Origin: Diphasiastrum complanatum
Lineage: Eukaryota; Streptophyta; Lycopodiopsida; Lycopodiales; Lycopodiaceae
Assembly (NCBI GenBank): GCA_029204225.1
Contig: CM055102.1
Coordinates: 15,936,229-16,000,228 of the forward strand
DNA: 64,000 bases
Direction of reading: 5' to 3'
Part shown: positions 1-10,739 of the stretch, piece by piece
Position numbering within the stretch: the first letter of the stretch is position 1
Layout: every line of letters starts with the position of its first letter
The notes under the pieces: generated by a model
The model's input: the letters and a program-made list of their open reading frames with translations, nothing else
The model's database searches: none
Told to the model about the DNA's origin: nothing
Made by a program: the position numbers and the translations under genes

Positions 1-974
1 CATGCCGCACAGCGCGTTGACACAAGAGAATCCTTGTCTCTTACGAATTCTAACTCACCAACTGGTCTCGCTTACTAGCGGATTTTGACATCAATCAATT
101 GGTCTCGCTTACTAGCGGACGCTTACATGAACCAACTCATCCAATCTACGCATCAACGTACGCTTTGCAACTCAACCTTCTCTGTGTCGTTCATCCTGTT
201 TATATAGGAAAAGAGAAAAATAGTTTAAGCTAATCATTAGTGATTACAAGAACTGGTTTAAGCACGTTCTAACGGCTTCCAGTTTGCTGTCTCCTTCGTC
301 TGTGGAGTTCGTTCTGCATTTGGTACTTTGCTTGATCTTCTCTATACTTGGGTCATGAAGATCCGCCGTTTGCAGCCATCTTGGTGTCCGTCTGTGACCG
401 CAATCGTTTGTCTACGGTGCCTTGCGGTTGTGAAGGTTCTTTGCGGTCGTGAGGAGAGAACCGTCGTGAATCATATTCGTTGACTTTGCGGTGGCCTTCG
501 GTCAGCGTAGGTGACAACAAGTTTCATCTTGCGGTGTCTTGGCAGCTTCTCGTCGTGAGCCGTGGTCTTCGCTTCTTGATCGGAAGTGTTGACCTTCGGT
601 TTGCTAACGTTTCGTAATGGACCGTAGGCTGGAGTGTTGCGGTTTGTGGTGCACGTTGTGGTTGACTCCTTCCGTTGGTCTTCGTATGTGAGTCCTTGCG
701 GGAATGTTGCGGTGCGGTTGCGATGGCCTTTTTTGTTGCCTTCATTGCTTTGCTTTGCGGTTGCCTTCGGTGCGGTTGTGTTTCTTTGGTCTTCGCTTAT
801 AACCGTAACGTTGACCCTTGCAGTGCGTTGCGCTTGTGGTTGTCTTCGTTGAAACCGTTTGTAGTGCGGTTGCGGTTGCCTTCGGTACCTTCGCTGAAAC
901 CGTTTGCAGGACCGTTGCGGTTGTTTACGGTTTCTGTTTGTGGGCAGTTTCCGTGTATTTCTGCAGGTTTTGGT
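1..974. other. Non-coding flank of decayed copia; G/T-rich low-complexity stretch
   Basis: I see no credible gene here. From about 380 to 960 the + strand is built from short degenerate words such as TTGCGGTTG, CCTTCGG and AACCGTTTG, giving a G/T-rich imperfect repeat. It lies just beyond the 3' end of the minus-strand copia remnant, so it may be that element's 3' untranslated region or LTR (inference). No second LTR copy is visible in the window to test this. Small open frames on both strands here follow the repeat and show no known domain. Confidence 0.4.
63..119. repeat. 20-bp direct repeat, two copies
   Basis: The 20-mer TGGTCTCGCTTACTAGCGGA occurs at 63-82 and again at 100-119, a 37-bp period. 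The function is unknown. It may be a short tandem duplication in an LTR or promoter region. Confidence 0.75.
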
Positions 975-2473
975 TCATAAACTAGCAATGCTTTGTGGGG
1001 TAGAAAATTCATGTTTCTTCAGCTCCCTCTCAAAGCCTGTTAGTCTTATGATTCCTAAGTTGGCTCCTTTGTCTAAGAGTTTAGTGAATATATCATCAAC
1101 CATCTGTTTGGTCAGAATGAACATAGTTTTCAACTTGTCTTTCTTAACCATGTCTCTGATCAAGTGGTACTTGATTGCAATGTGCTTCGTTCATGAATGA
1201 AACACAAGGTCCTTTGTCAGGTGTATGGCAGCGGTGTTGTCCATGTAGAGGATCAACGACTCATTGGTGTTTTCTCCCAGTCCATCTAGAAACTGTTTGA
1301 GCCATGTCAGTTCGTTGGCCATGTTCACGGCAGCAATATATTCAGCTCCACAGGATGATTGTGCTGTGATCGTTTGCTTCTTGCTTACCCATAGAACAGC
1401 AGCATTTGCTGCTATGGTGCATCCTCTTGAAACACTCTTACAATCGTCCTTCAATGATGCCCAACTAGCATCACTGTAGGACTTGACTTGAAGTCCCGAT
1501 CCACATGAATAGCAAAGTCCGTAATCCTTCGTTTGTTGCAGGTATTGCAAGACTCTTTTGGCAATCTTCCAGTGTGTTGGTCTTGGATTGATGTTGAACT
1601 GACTTAATCTGAACACTGTGTATGCAATGTCCGGTCTGGTGGTGTCTGCCAAATACATTAAAGAACCTATCAGCCTTCTGTAGGGCTTGTTGAGCATTGC
1701 TTTCCTCTCTTCGTCGTTCTTCGAATAGTCTGCATTCGTTAGTACTGTGCTTGCGACCATGGGAGTGTTGACTCCTTTACATTCAGTCATCTGAAAGTCA
1801 TCAATGATCCTTTGAGTATACCGTGATTGGTGTAAATACATTCTGCCATTCTCAAAGTCTCGATTGATTTCCCATCCTAGGTAGCATCGTGCTTCACCTA
1901 GGTCTGATATCTCAAAGTGTTTGGAGATATCCTGCTTCACTTGTGCAATCAGGTTGCTCCTTGATAGGATGAGCGTGTCGTCTGTGTAGACACCTATTAT
2001 GATGATTTCTCCATGCACAACCTTTACATAGACATTATAGTCTGCTATCAAAGGTTGGAAGCCTAAGGATCTTAGAGCATGATCCTTATCCTTATACCAT
2101 TGTCTAGCGAACTGTTTCAGTCCATAGATGCTTTTGTGCATCCTGCATGCGTAATCAGAAAATGACTTTCATTTGAAACCCGATGGCTGATCCATGTAGA
2201 GTTCCTCTTTGAGTTCTCCATGTAAGAATGCAGTCTTCTCGTCCACAATGTAGATCTTTAGGTTATATGCTGCTGCATATGCGATCAATAAGTGTACAGA
2301 GGTATGCTTGACAACTGGAGAGAAGGTTTCAGTATAGTCAATGCCATACTTATGCCATCAACTCTATACTTGTACTTGTAGATCCATTTGCATTTCACAG
2401 TCTTTCTGCCATCTGGTACTAGTTCAAGTGTCCAGACTTTGTTCGTTTCCATGGAGTGAATTTCTTCCTCCAT
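975..2473 (-). pseudogene. Ty1/copia pol remnant (reverse transcriptase-RNase H)
   Basis: Read on the minus strand this is copia RT followed by RNase H. The order seen is EEEIHSMETNKVW with CKWIYK (RT N-terminus), FSPVVKH, DEKTAFLHGELKEELYM, SIYGLKQ, the catalytic YTDD, GSLMYLADTTRPDIAY, RNase H with SDASWA and SCGAEYIA, and a tail containing KYHLIRDMV and VDDIFTKLLDKG. It is broken in several places. The stretch that should contain the ARLVAKG block is missing near 2350 with a frame change, a TGA interrupts the RT at 2169-2171, and another TGA at 1191-1193 sits where family members have Arg (CGA to TGA fits deamination). Gag, protease and integrase are absent. The upstream side is cut by an unrelated gypsy fragment at about 2480. 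Confidence 0.9.
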
Positions 2474-2479
2474 TGCTTG

Positions 2480-2698
2480 TATTCAACCACAGAACGTGAA
2501 GCATTAGCCATGATTTTTTCTGTTCGGAAATTTCGTCACTATCTCATGGAAACGCACTTTGCATTTTATACGGATCACCAATCGTTACTTTACTTGGTAA
2601 ACAAGACATGCAATACTGGACGTATTGCAAGATGGTTACTATTATTGACTGAATTTGACTTTCGAATTGTGGTTCGAAAGGGTAAGGTGGACCAATAG
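2480..2698 (+). pseudogene. Ty3/gypsy RNase H fragment
   Basis: The + frame reads YSTTEREALAMIF, then FRHYLMETHFAFYTDHQSL, then RIARWLLLLTEFDF and a stop after GKVDQ. This is the gypsy RNase H segment (TxxExExLA, TDHxSLxxL, RxxRW). The active-site Asp of TDH is kept. Upstream RT and downstream integrase are absent. It is head-to-head with the minus-strand copia remnant, so the junction near 2475 is a rearrangement or insertion breakpoint. Confidence 0.85.
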
Positions 2699-2699
2699 G

Positions 2700-2790
2700 A
2701 TTCAGAGGCCAAGGTCCTCCTCTCTACTATAAAAAGGGACCAACTCGAGTTCCTACACGTGTTCATTTCCTCATTTCAATAAAGCAGATT
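2700..2790 (+). promoter_or_regulatory. LTR-like promoter and poly(A) block
   Basis: A TATAAAAA box lies at 2728-2735 and an AATAAA signal at 2778-2783, only about 50 bp apart. This compact arrangement is typical of an LTR U3-R region. It follows directly on the gypsy RNase H scrap, so a truncated LTR is the likely origin. I could not find the partner LTR or the TG/CA ends. Confidence 0.4.
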
Positions 2791-4224
2791 GGTTCTCTTG
2801 TGAAATGGATTGATGAATGTCCTTGCTCTCTATCACTTTTCCTCCATCTCTCATGCTTTCTTTGGATTTTGCTGATTGTTGGATCTGATTGTCATTGAGA
2901 TTGTATGTTATTATACTTTTTATGAGAGAGAAAGGGGGAGAGAGGAAGAGTAAGCTATCTCTGTTGTGGATCTAGTGTTAGTGGATGTAGTGTTAATGCT
3001 TAAGGTTAATGGATGTTAGAATTAGATTTGGATCTTCCATTCATGCTGAAATCTTAACTATCGCTCTCATGGGAACGAATCTATGCGTGACAACTAACTT
3101 CGTCTCTTTAATGCTAGATTGATTAGATCTTGGATTGAAGTTAGGCAAGGAAAGAAACCCACTACACATAGTTATTGTCATGAATAATGTAAACACTAAA
3201 GAGTGTTACAGGTAATGTTCACATTATTACCCCTAATTTTGTCATCTAGGATTAATTAGAATTAGTGGGCCATGCCTACTTGTGCTAATTCTAGGGGCCA
3301 GCGATTCATACCTGTCCACTATCTTGCTTGCTCACCATCCATTCTCTCTCCTCTGCCTGACACATCTCTGCTCTGCCTGCTTTGCTGCCTCTGTCCATGC
3401 ACCTCCATCGTTGCCTCTATTTTGCTTCACCTGCCCATGCTCTTCCTTCGATGCCCATGTTCTCCCCTCCATGTTGCCTGTTGTCCCGCCTACCAGCTCT
3501 ACATGTTCTCTTTCTAGACCTTCGCCTACTTATGTCATCCTCACCTCTGAGATCTACACTGACCTGCCCCTCGATGTTTTTCTCTTTCTCTCTCCTCGGA
3601 CTCTTAAGTTTCAGCATACACCTGCATTCTATCTTCGCTCTCTCCTTTGCTGATCCGATTGCTCAATCTCTCATTAGCGTTTTCCTACCGCCTGCTGTCT
3701 GTTGCTTTCCTTCCCTACATCTTTCTACCCGCTATCCTCTTACCTGCCAATGACCTAGCTAACCACCTAATGGCTACATACTGCCTTCCTGCTAAGGATC
3801 TCTATCTCCTCTTCTCTCTTACTGTTTCTATCTGCTACTCGTTTTAGTGTGTTACTAACTTTTGTTTTCTTTGTTAAGATCCATCGTTTTCATTCAGATC
3901 CATTTGAGTTAATTCTTTTCCGTTTTATTTTTATAGTTTTTTGTACTTGAATCTTTGCCTCATTTATTGCCTATCTTTCCCGACTATTTTTTCTTGTTTG
4001 TTCACTAAGATCCGTTTGTCCATTTCTTTTATGAATCTATCTGTTTCGGATCATTCGTTGAGTATTTTCTTCATTTATGTCATCTCTGTTTTTGTTCATC
4101 TCTTAGGTTTTATGTTAGTTAAAATTTTGTTCATCTCTTCAATTCACTTTTGACAATCAAAAAGAACTTTTTTCTCTTTTTATATGTTCTTACAAACATC
4201 ATTTCAAAAGAGCATAGAACCCAG
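2791..4224. other. Non-coding; pyrimidine-rich stretch 3320-3850
   Basis: No supported gene. From about 3320 to 3850 the + strand is strongly C/T-rich with recurring CTGCCTG and CTCTCC words. This opens three overlapping forward frames that share no family motif. The flanks are T-rich. It may be the leader of a decayed retrotransposon whose gag-like scrap follows at 4626. Confidence 0.4.
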
Positions 4225-4520
4225 AACTGTGGGTCCTGGGAAGGAACCGTATCACGGTTCAGTGAACCGTGGTACGGTTCTAGTATTTAATTAATTAATT
4301 AATTAATCAGCTAATTATTTAATTACCAAATTATTACAGACACAGATTTGGACCTGATCCACACAGACCTGTTATTCCACACAGACCTGTGTACTAAAAA
4401 AAAATTACTTAATTAATCAATTACCTCCACAGTTCACGCGGTTCCTGCATAAAAGTCCTGAGAACCGTACGGTTCACTGTACGGTTCTCAGAACCGTACT
4501 GAACCGTTAACGGTTCATTA
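4225..4520. repeat. Cluster of AACCGT/ACGGTT palindromes
   Basis: Two groups of inverted hexamers (about 4245-4282 and 4460-4520) repeat AACCGT and its complement ACGGTT many times, for example GAACCGTACGGTTC and AACCGTTAACGGTT. An AT-rich spacer with a TTAA run and two near-copies of ACAGACCTGT separates them. The paired, inverted layout resembles the ends of a small hairpin-forming repeat or MITE. The family is not recognised. Confidence 0.5.
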
Positions 4521-4625
4521 ATTCTATGCAAAAGAGGGAAGAAGAGAACGACAAAGAAATTCCCCTTTTATCTATTATTTTATATTCTACATGAATTAGT
4601 GTACTTTTTTTTTCTATATTTCATC

Positions 4626-4901
4626 ATGGATATTTGGTCTTTATTACGGCACGAATTGTCTCAAATATTACAGCCACACTTGGCATTTATTCTCATTCCA
4701 CAGTATTATGGGTACTCTGGGGACATTGAATTAGCTACTTGGTTGAATACACTAGCTTTTTATTTTGAGACCTGTCCACATTCTGATGCTGATATGATTG
4801 CAATGGCCACGTCCAATTGGTGGCAGATGTTTCGAATCAATGATTACCCTTTTGCTGTATATTGCTTGGCCTTTGATGATATTCCAGAGTTGTTGCTATG
4901 A
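4626..4901 (+). pseudogene. Possible gypsy gag fragment
   Basis: An open frame from an ATG at 4626 contains GYSGDIELATWLNTLAFYF followed by DADMIAMATSNWW. This resembles the gag pattern of a short FxG/D segment, xxWLxxxxxYF, a spaced set of acidic residues and a WW. It stops at 4901 without a zinc knuckle. The likeness is weak and rests on pattern only. The alternative is a chance open frame. Confidence 0.35.
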
Positions 4902-5586
4902 TTGTTGAGCTGTGCTTTTTCTGTGGTATTCTCAGGCTATTCGGCTAGTTTTGGATATCTTAGTTGTTGGGGAACCTGCACATGGCATTTTTGGGCTATC
5001 AGAATGCCTTGAGCGAGTTTCCTTCTCGCTTGGTTTCCTTTATGCATCTACATCAGTTTCTGGTAGTTGCTTATAGTTGATGTACAGTGCTTTGTGAAGT
5101 TTGTGTGTTGCTTTTTGGAGTACTTGTTGTGACAACTGGGCAGGGTATATGTAGGGTTGATTGCTCTTCATTTGATAGCGTATGATATTGATTACTCTCT
5201 TAGTCCTAATTAGGCTTAAGCTATCCATGGCTTGTACGGATATGGTTGGATCTATGTGATGCATCTATGCTATTCTTGTAGGGATTAGTCTTTGCTGCCT
5301 CATATTTGATCTTTATGCTTCATTGATTCTAGAAAGGATGACCAAAAAAGGAATAGAAATCCCACCTTTAAGGCCTATAGGGGCTAGATCATAACTGGAC
5401 ATACAATTGCAATGTCTTTAAAGTAATGTCTTGTAATACTCATGTGACTTTCTCTTGAGTGACTTTCACATCATATTATTAGCAATGTCAATGCATAAGA
5501 ACTAGTTGCTTGTCATTCTAGTGTGGATGCAATCTGCTCTTGCTGATAGCAATTTTTACTTTCATGCTACATACAATCTGTTCCAG
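4902..5586. other. Non-coding sequence upstream of first recognised host exon
   Basis: No motif-bearing frame is seen. The last part (about 5540-5586) is a good 3' splice-site context ending in a pyrimidine-rich run and TTCCAG, so at least the right side is intron. Exons encoding the N-terminal half of the host protein must lie further upstream, or were missed here. Confidence 0.4.
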
Positions 5587-5697
5587 ATTAATTGCTTAAA
5601 GCATAATTATCAAAAGAGAATGGAGGAAATACAAAGGGATCTCAATACAGAGATAGAAGAACGTGTAGGGTCAAAAATCAGGCACATACTTGGTGAG
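5587..5697 (+). CDS. BBOF1: Host gene exon a (BBOF1-like coiled coil)
   Basis: This 37-codon internal exon is bounded by TTCCAG on the left and GAG|GTGATA on the right. It encodes a highly charged helix with YQKRMEEIQRDLNTEIEER and ends in RHILGE. The downstream end was chosen because phase 0 joins cleanly to the next exon, giving ILGE-NDQLNEE. A stronger-looking donor (TTG|GTGAGG) five bases earlier would break the frame. BBOF1 family proteins act at basal bodies of motile cilia, where they help orient and maintain them. The exon carries no enzymatic motif and is assigned only through the joined protein. Confidence 0.6.
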
Positions 5698-6404
5698 GTG
5701 ATACATCTGATTTCTTTGAAGCTTAAAACCAAAAACATTATCTGGTAGATATCTGTCTAATGTATAACTATATGCTTTCTTATTCTGGAATAATTTCATC
5801 TGTTGTTTGAAAATACTAACTATCATGTTCTGAACTATCAAGCAAGGCCCTATTTGCCTTCTCTATGGAATGTCTCACGTTTATTTGAAGGTCAAAGTTT
5901 TCTAATATAAAGGTCAGTGCTGGATTTCATCATACTTAGTCATGCTATTTTTTGTCTTTTTCAACAAATCTTTTCCTGTCATCCATTTTTATGAATCAAT
6001 TATAGGTATTGACATACTTTAAAATTTCTGAAGGAAATTGTTCCATCACCTGGGGCATCATCAGTATGTAAAATTATTCTCTACGTAGTAGTTGCAGCCA
6101 AAGAAACAGTTCTGGAAGCTGGCATCCATATGCTCCCCAAGATATCTTATTCACAGCTCTGCTGGAACAATAATCAATCTGTGAATGTTATTGGCAAATA
6201 GTAACTGTTTCTATCTTTTCATTTAAATAGCTTTTCTCAAGGCATGGTTGAGCTTTTTAACCTTGGGTCATTTTTCTCAGTTTACTATGTCATTTAGTTC
6301 TCACTACTCTTCAACTCACAGAAATCATGAATAAAAGAAAGTTCTTTTGTTTTACATACCTGATCTAACCATGATTGTCATTGTGAATCTTACAAAGATT
6401 GCAG
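5698..6404 (+). other. Host intron (707 bp)
   Basis: The sequence is AT-rich and non-coding. It starts GTGATA and ends TTGCAG, giving phase 0 on both sides. I see no transposon motif in it. This is the only short intron of the recognised gene. Confidence 0.5.
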
Positions 6405-6593
6405 AATGATCAGCTTAATGAGGAGATTAGAATGCACGTCGAAGTGACAGGCAGTCTCCAGAAAGAGAAAGCTGATCTGCAGCATGAAGCTGCAACTTTT
6501 TCTCGTGACTTGGTGCTACTGCGCCAAGCTGAAGCCCTGCACCTGCAACGGGGTCACAACCAGGCTCGATCAATTGCAGAGAGTAACAACAAG
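6405..6593 (+). CDS. BBOF1: Host gene exon b (BBOF1-like coiled coil)
   Basis: A 63-codon exon encodes NDQLNEEIRMHVEVTGSLQ, then KADLQHEAATFSRDL and LRQAEALHL, ending QARSIAESNNK. Hydrophobic residues recur at heptad spacing, consistent with a coiled coil. The acceptor TTGCAG|AAT is good. The donor AAG|GTCTTT is weak at +3 but gives the correct phase. Joining to exon c produces ESNNK-VHNLEKSLGKL, matching the K-V-x-x-LEKSL spacing I associate with the BBOF1 family. An alternative donor at 6583 (GTAACA) would shift the phase and hit a stop in exon c. Confidence 0.65.
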
Positions 6594-7794
6594 GTCTTTT
6601 GTCTGATAAAGCATTGTTGTGTTCATGAAAGTCTTTGCTTATTACCCTTTCTTGCTATTTACATTCATGCTTGGTGTGCCAAAAATCGATAAGACATTCA
6701 ACATAAGTCCAGTCATAATAGTCCAATTTGTTTACACTAGACCTTTCTATTCCAGCATGAAGTTATCTAGATGAGGGTGTGATTTTTGAGGTATGGATGC
6801 TTTTCTCTGCGTATGTTACTTGATTCTGTGCTCTATTATAGATGTTACATCTACTGAAAGCAGTATAAACTTAGTTTTGATGTTGAATGTAAGATTTTAC
6901 AACATTGTAGGATGGATGTTTTTGAATTTTGAATAATCTATGGGCCATTTTCAGCAATACCTTGGGATCTGTCAGCTATTATTTGACATTATACCTTATG
7001 CTTTGGGCATTTGGGAACCTTTTTGGAGTGTTCATAACATATTACTGTGTGTCTTAGGTGCTACCAGTTGGGTGCTGACATAGCTATTCTCCAGCACATT
7101 TAAATAGATGTGGATGCCTCATTGCTAGATGTAAGATCATTTACTCTGCCTGGAGATAGCTTGTTAGCCGGTGGTGTAGGTAAGAGACATCTAAGGATTC
7201 TTTATGTAAGAATAGCTAAGCTAGATACTTATGAGACACCATTATTCTCATCAGTTTGATGTACTTCAAGAACTCATATGCCTGTGCAGAGATGGTTATT
7301 CCTTCTACACTGCATTGTGGCACTGCTGTATCAAAGGGCGGTAAGAACTTAGAGAGAGAGACCTTGAGGTTTGTAAGAAAGAGAAAGAGAAAGCTTTTAA
7401 CATCTTTTGAATGCCAAAGGCATATAAGACAAAGTAGTGCATCTCAAGTGCGTAGTGCACTATAAAGGAGCATACAAAATGTCGCCAAATAACAAGTGAA
7501 AAATAGTAGAAGTACATAACATTTAAATTTAAGCTGAAAAGAAATTAAGGTACTTGACTCCTTGGATAAGGGCATGAAGGTGTCTATGCCTTGGATGGAG
7601 GTATGGAACCTTGTGAGGTGTTAGGAGGAAATTACCATGGGTATTGGTCATTTCCCTAAACCTTGGGCCTCAACCTTGAGCCATGATCACATAATTGGCC
7701 TTGGGCCAAAGTTAGCCATCACATGTGGGTCATTGGGACCTGGTAGGAGGGCGCACCTACTAGGGTCCCTTGATGTCCCTTAAGCAACAAAAGG
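6594..7794 (+). other. Left part of 14.4-kb host intron, no gene
   Basis: This intron sequence is AT-rich with no transposon coding motif. A short purine-rich patch at about 7345-7400 opens small frames that look like shadows. Between 7560 and 7790 several words such as CCTTGGGCC and CCTTGAG recur. That stretch could be the leader or LTR remnant of the gypsy that follows, but no repeat partner is visible. Confidence 0.4.
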
Positions 7795-8235
7795 CCTTGA
7801 TCAATTTATTCAATATTTTCATGAGTATCTTAATTCTCTTTATAGTGAAATACCTCCAAAGATACAGATGCTCATGTTCATTGATGGTTTACCTAAGGAC
7901 TATCAAGTGAAACCATCCCAACACCTTAGAAGATGCTATAAGGGCTGCAAAGTTTAATGATGATGCTCCTAAGCCACATAAGAGTCATCACCCTAATGAG
8001 CAAAAAAAATGTTTTCAATTTAAAAGGAAGGATAAGGAAGCTACCACCAATCCTAATTTTAAAAAACCCAAACACCACTCTAATAAACATCATGGTGGCA
8101 AGGACCTAGCGGAAGCTCGAAAGAAGAATCTTTGCTTCAAGTGCAATGGAGAGGGTCACCTTGCACGTGATTGTGTCATAAACAAAGCCTCAACCTCAGG
8201 TATCATATCTCAAAGGAATGAGATGGATATTTGAT
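7795..8235 (+). pseudogene. Gypsy-1 gag remnant with CCHC zinc knuckle
   Basis: The frame reads LDQFIQYFHEYLNSLY, then PPKIQMLMFIDGLPKDYQ, a typical gypsy gag C-terminal pattern. A basic stretch follows, then a complete CCHC zinc knuckle CFKCNGEGHLARDC at 8133-8174, the RNA-binding motif of the capsid protein. The reading frame changes between these parts. Most of the gag N-terminus is gone. It is followed in the same direction by protease, RT, RNase H and integrase remnants. Confidence 0.8.
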
Positions 8236-8284
8236 TTCTTAGTTCAATGCTTTATGGACCTAATGACTTAATTTGCATTAAGGT

Positions 8285-8715
8285 TAAAATTTGGAGAACA
8301 TGTTGTTAATGTACTTTTTGACACGAGATCCACTCATAATTTTATAAATGCAAATTGGTGTAGATGCTAAACCTTCCCATCAAAAAAAAGGGAGATGAAG
8401 TACTGTGTGACAATGGCATCTGGATGTAATTCCGAACCCATGGATTATGTAGTTCCTAATGTACTATTGCACATACATGATTGTGTTGAAAAACTAGAAT
8501 TCCATGCTGTTAATTTGGCAAATGTGGATGTTGTTCTTGGGCAACAATGGCATTATGATAAGAATAAATCTTTGAAAATTGATTTTGTTGAAAAAAGTTT
8601 AACTTTTATGCATGATTGTTCTTTAATAAAGATTAGTGCTAGTTTGAGTGTTGATGCTATTGGTATTAAACCTTACTCTAAGCATGAACTTAATTCTTTG
8701 ATAAAGAACACATAG
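8285..8715 (+). pseudogene. Gypsy-1 aspartic protease remnant
   Basis: The frame gives GEHVVNVLFDTRSTHNF and, in the next open stretch from 8395, YVVPNVLLHIHDC and DVVLGQQWHYDKN. This is retropepsin architecture: the active-site loop, then the DVxLGxxW motif. The catalytic triad should be DTG, but the third residue is Arg here (AGA at 8326-8328, one base from Gly GGA), so the protease should be inactive. A frame break separates the two halves near 8370. Confidence 0.8.
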
Positions 8716-8759
8716 TATAAAGTTTATTTATGTTTTCACAAAAACCTTATTTGTTGCAA

Positions 8760-10055
8760 TGATGAGATTCTTAAACTTAATGCCATAAACTTACCTAGTG
8801 AGAACACTCTTGAATTTGAAGCCTATAGTGAACTTAGGCAAGAATTCAAGGATGCTTTTCTAGACCTTCCTGTAGGTTCACCACCTGAAAGGTCTGTAGA
8901 TCACAAGATTGACCTTATACCTAGTTCAAATCCTATTGCACAACACTCTTATAGGATGAGTGTATCGGAAGAGGCTGAGATACAAAGGATTAAACCTAGT
9001 AAGTCTCCTTGGGCATCACCAGTGGTTCTGGTCGCCAAGAAGGATGGGACCATAAGGTTTTGCGTGGACTGTAAAAAATTGAAAATAGTTACAATTAAGA
9101 ATAGGTATCCACTACCGCGAATGGATGACTTAATAGATTATCTTGGTTGTGCAAGGTACTTTACCAAGATAGATTTAAGATCAAAGTGTCATCGGATTCG
9201 CATTAAGGTAGAGGATATACCTAACATGGGTTTTCGAACTCGATTTGGACACTACGAATTTTTGGTGTTTCCATGTGGTTTAACCAATGCACCGGCGACT
9301 TTCCAACAAATGATGAACAATTTGTTCAAGCCATATTTGGGAAGATTCGTGGTAGTATTCTTGGATATATCCTAGTATTTAGTAAGGCTTTGGCGGAACA
9401 TAAATGGCATTTTAGGATTGTCTTGGACATCTTAAGAAGGGAAAAGCTCTTTGCCAAAGAGTCTAAGTGTGACTTTTTTGCTAGGGAATTATCATACCTA
9501 GGGCATAAGATTTCCGAATGTGGAGTAGAAATAGAGGCCAATCGTATCTAGAGGGTTATTGAATGGCCAATTCTTACCACAATTCGGGAAATCAAGTCAT
9601 TCTTGGGTTTCGTTAGATTTTTTCGTCGGCATATACCCCAATTTGCTTAGATGGCATTTCCCCTCACTCAAACTTTGAAAGGCTTTAAGAAACTTAGCCG
9701 GAGGGCTAAGAGTCCACTAGTGGTGTGGACGGAGGATATGAATAATAGTTTTGAGTTGCTTAAGAAAAGTGTGACAACAGCACCAATCTTGATCATTGGC
9801 GATCCTAAGAAACCATTTCTGGTTAGGACCGATGTCAGTGATTATGCAATTGGAGCCGTCTTGATGCAGGATGGACATCCTATTGCTTTTGAAAGCAAGA
9901 AACTCAATTCGGCTCAATCTAGGTATTGTACCTACGAAAAGGAGCTTTATGCTATTATTCATGCCTTCAAAATTTGGCGACATTATTTGTATGGAGCCAA
10001 ATTTGATGTTTTGACTACCCAACACTCCATTATTTCTGTGATGCTACAGATTTAA
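8760..10055 (+). pseudogene. Gypsy-1 reverse transcriptase and RNase H remnant
   Basis: Domains in order: the protease-RT connector ([19 protein letters not shown]), RT fingers ([24 protein letters not shown]), palm ([26 protein letters not shown]), the RFVVVFLD active site, [17 protein letters not shown], then RNase H (FLVRTDVSDYAIGAVL, KELYAIIHAFKIWRHYL). One base is missing after 9366, inside the second Asp codon of the catalytic FLDD motif. This both removes the residue and shifts the frame. About 8-10 residues are also lost before KPSKSPW. Stops occur at 9549 and 9649, and the frame breaks again near 10050. Confidence 0.9.
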
Positions 10056-10066
10056 AAGGGAGACAA

Positions 10067-10655
10067 GTGAGATGGATTGAGCTAATGCAGGTATTCGACT
10101 TCTCAATACGATATTGTAAAGGAAGTCAAAACACTCTAGCGGATGCTTTGAGTCGTTTACCGGTTATTAATCAGTTGAGCTTTACTGATATACAACCGGA
10201 ATTATTTCAGTCTCTCCAAGGAGTTTTTGAGTCTGATCCATTTTTTGGAAAGTATTGGCAACAAGTACTTTTTGGGGTCGATTTGAGTAAGCAGGATTCC
10301 TCGAACCAGCGAAAGACTGAAATGGAATTTGCTATACGAAATGGGATTTTATTTCGTAAGGAGAATGACATAGTTAGGGCCCTAATCCTACATGAGTGTC
10401 ATGATAGTCCATGCGTAGGACATCCGGGTATATAAAGAACTCTTGATTTAGTTAGGCGGCACTTTTGGTGGCCTAAGATGAAAAATTAGGCTTATGTACT
10501 TAAATGTACAAAAAGTATCAATTAAATAAAGCAGAGAGGCTAAAAGCTAGTGGCCTATTACATCCATTGAATATTCCTGCTGGAAAGTGGAAAAGTATTT
10601 CTATGGATTTTGTGGTCGATCTTCCATGTAAACATCCATCTGAGATGATTTGAAC
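10067..10655 (+). pseudogene. Gypsy-1 RNase H end and integrase N-terminus
   Basis: The frame starts RWIELMQVFDFSIRY and GSQNTLADALSRL (end of RNase H and connection). It continues to the integrase HHCC zinc-binding start LHECHDSPCVGHPGI, where a TAA stops it at 10433-10435. After the stop the same frame keeps LVRRHFWWPKM and, with a frame change, ASGLLHPLNIPAGKW and SMDFVVDLP with the first catalytic Asp. The remaining integrase core is absent. The sequence then switches to a different gypsy fragment. Confidence 0.85.
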
Positions 10656-10739
10656 GGCTAATGTAGTGAAATTTTCTGATTCACATTATGAAGCTTATTC
10701 TTTATTTGCCGAACCCATTTTGGATTTCTCTGAAATGCA

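Noticed and set aside
3272-3847. Three overlapping forward frames of 66-123 codons
   Set aside because: They come from a C/T-rich stretch that lacks stops. The peptides are Leu/Ser/Pro-rich with no family motif and the frames overlap each other.
5693-5700. Alternative donor TTG|GTGAGG for exon a
   Set aside because: It has a better consensus but leaves phase 1, which does not join in frame to 6405. The phase-0 donor at 5698 fits the whole chain.
7256-7465. 69-codon forward frame as an extra host exon
   Set aside because: No good acceptor or donor in the right phase. The peptide is basic low-complexity sequence and exon b joins exon c well without it.
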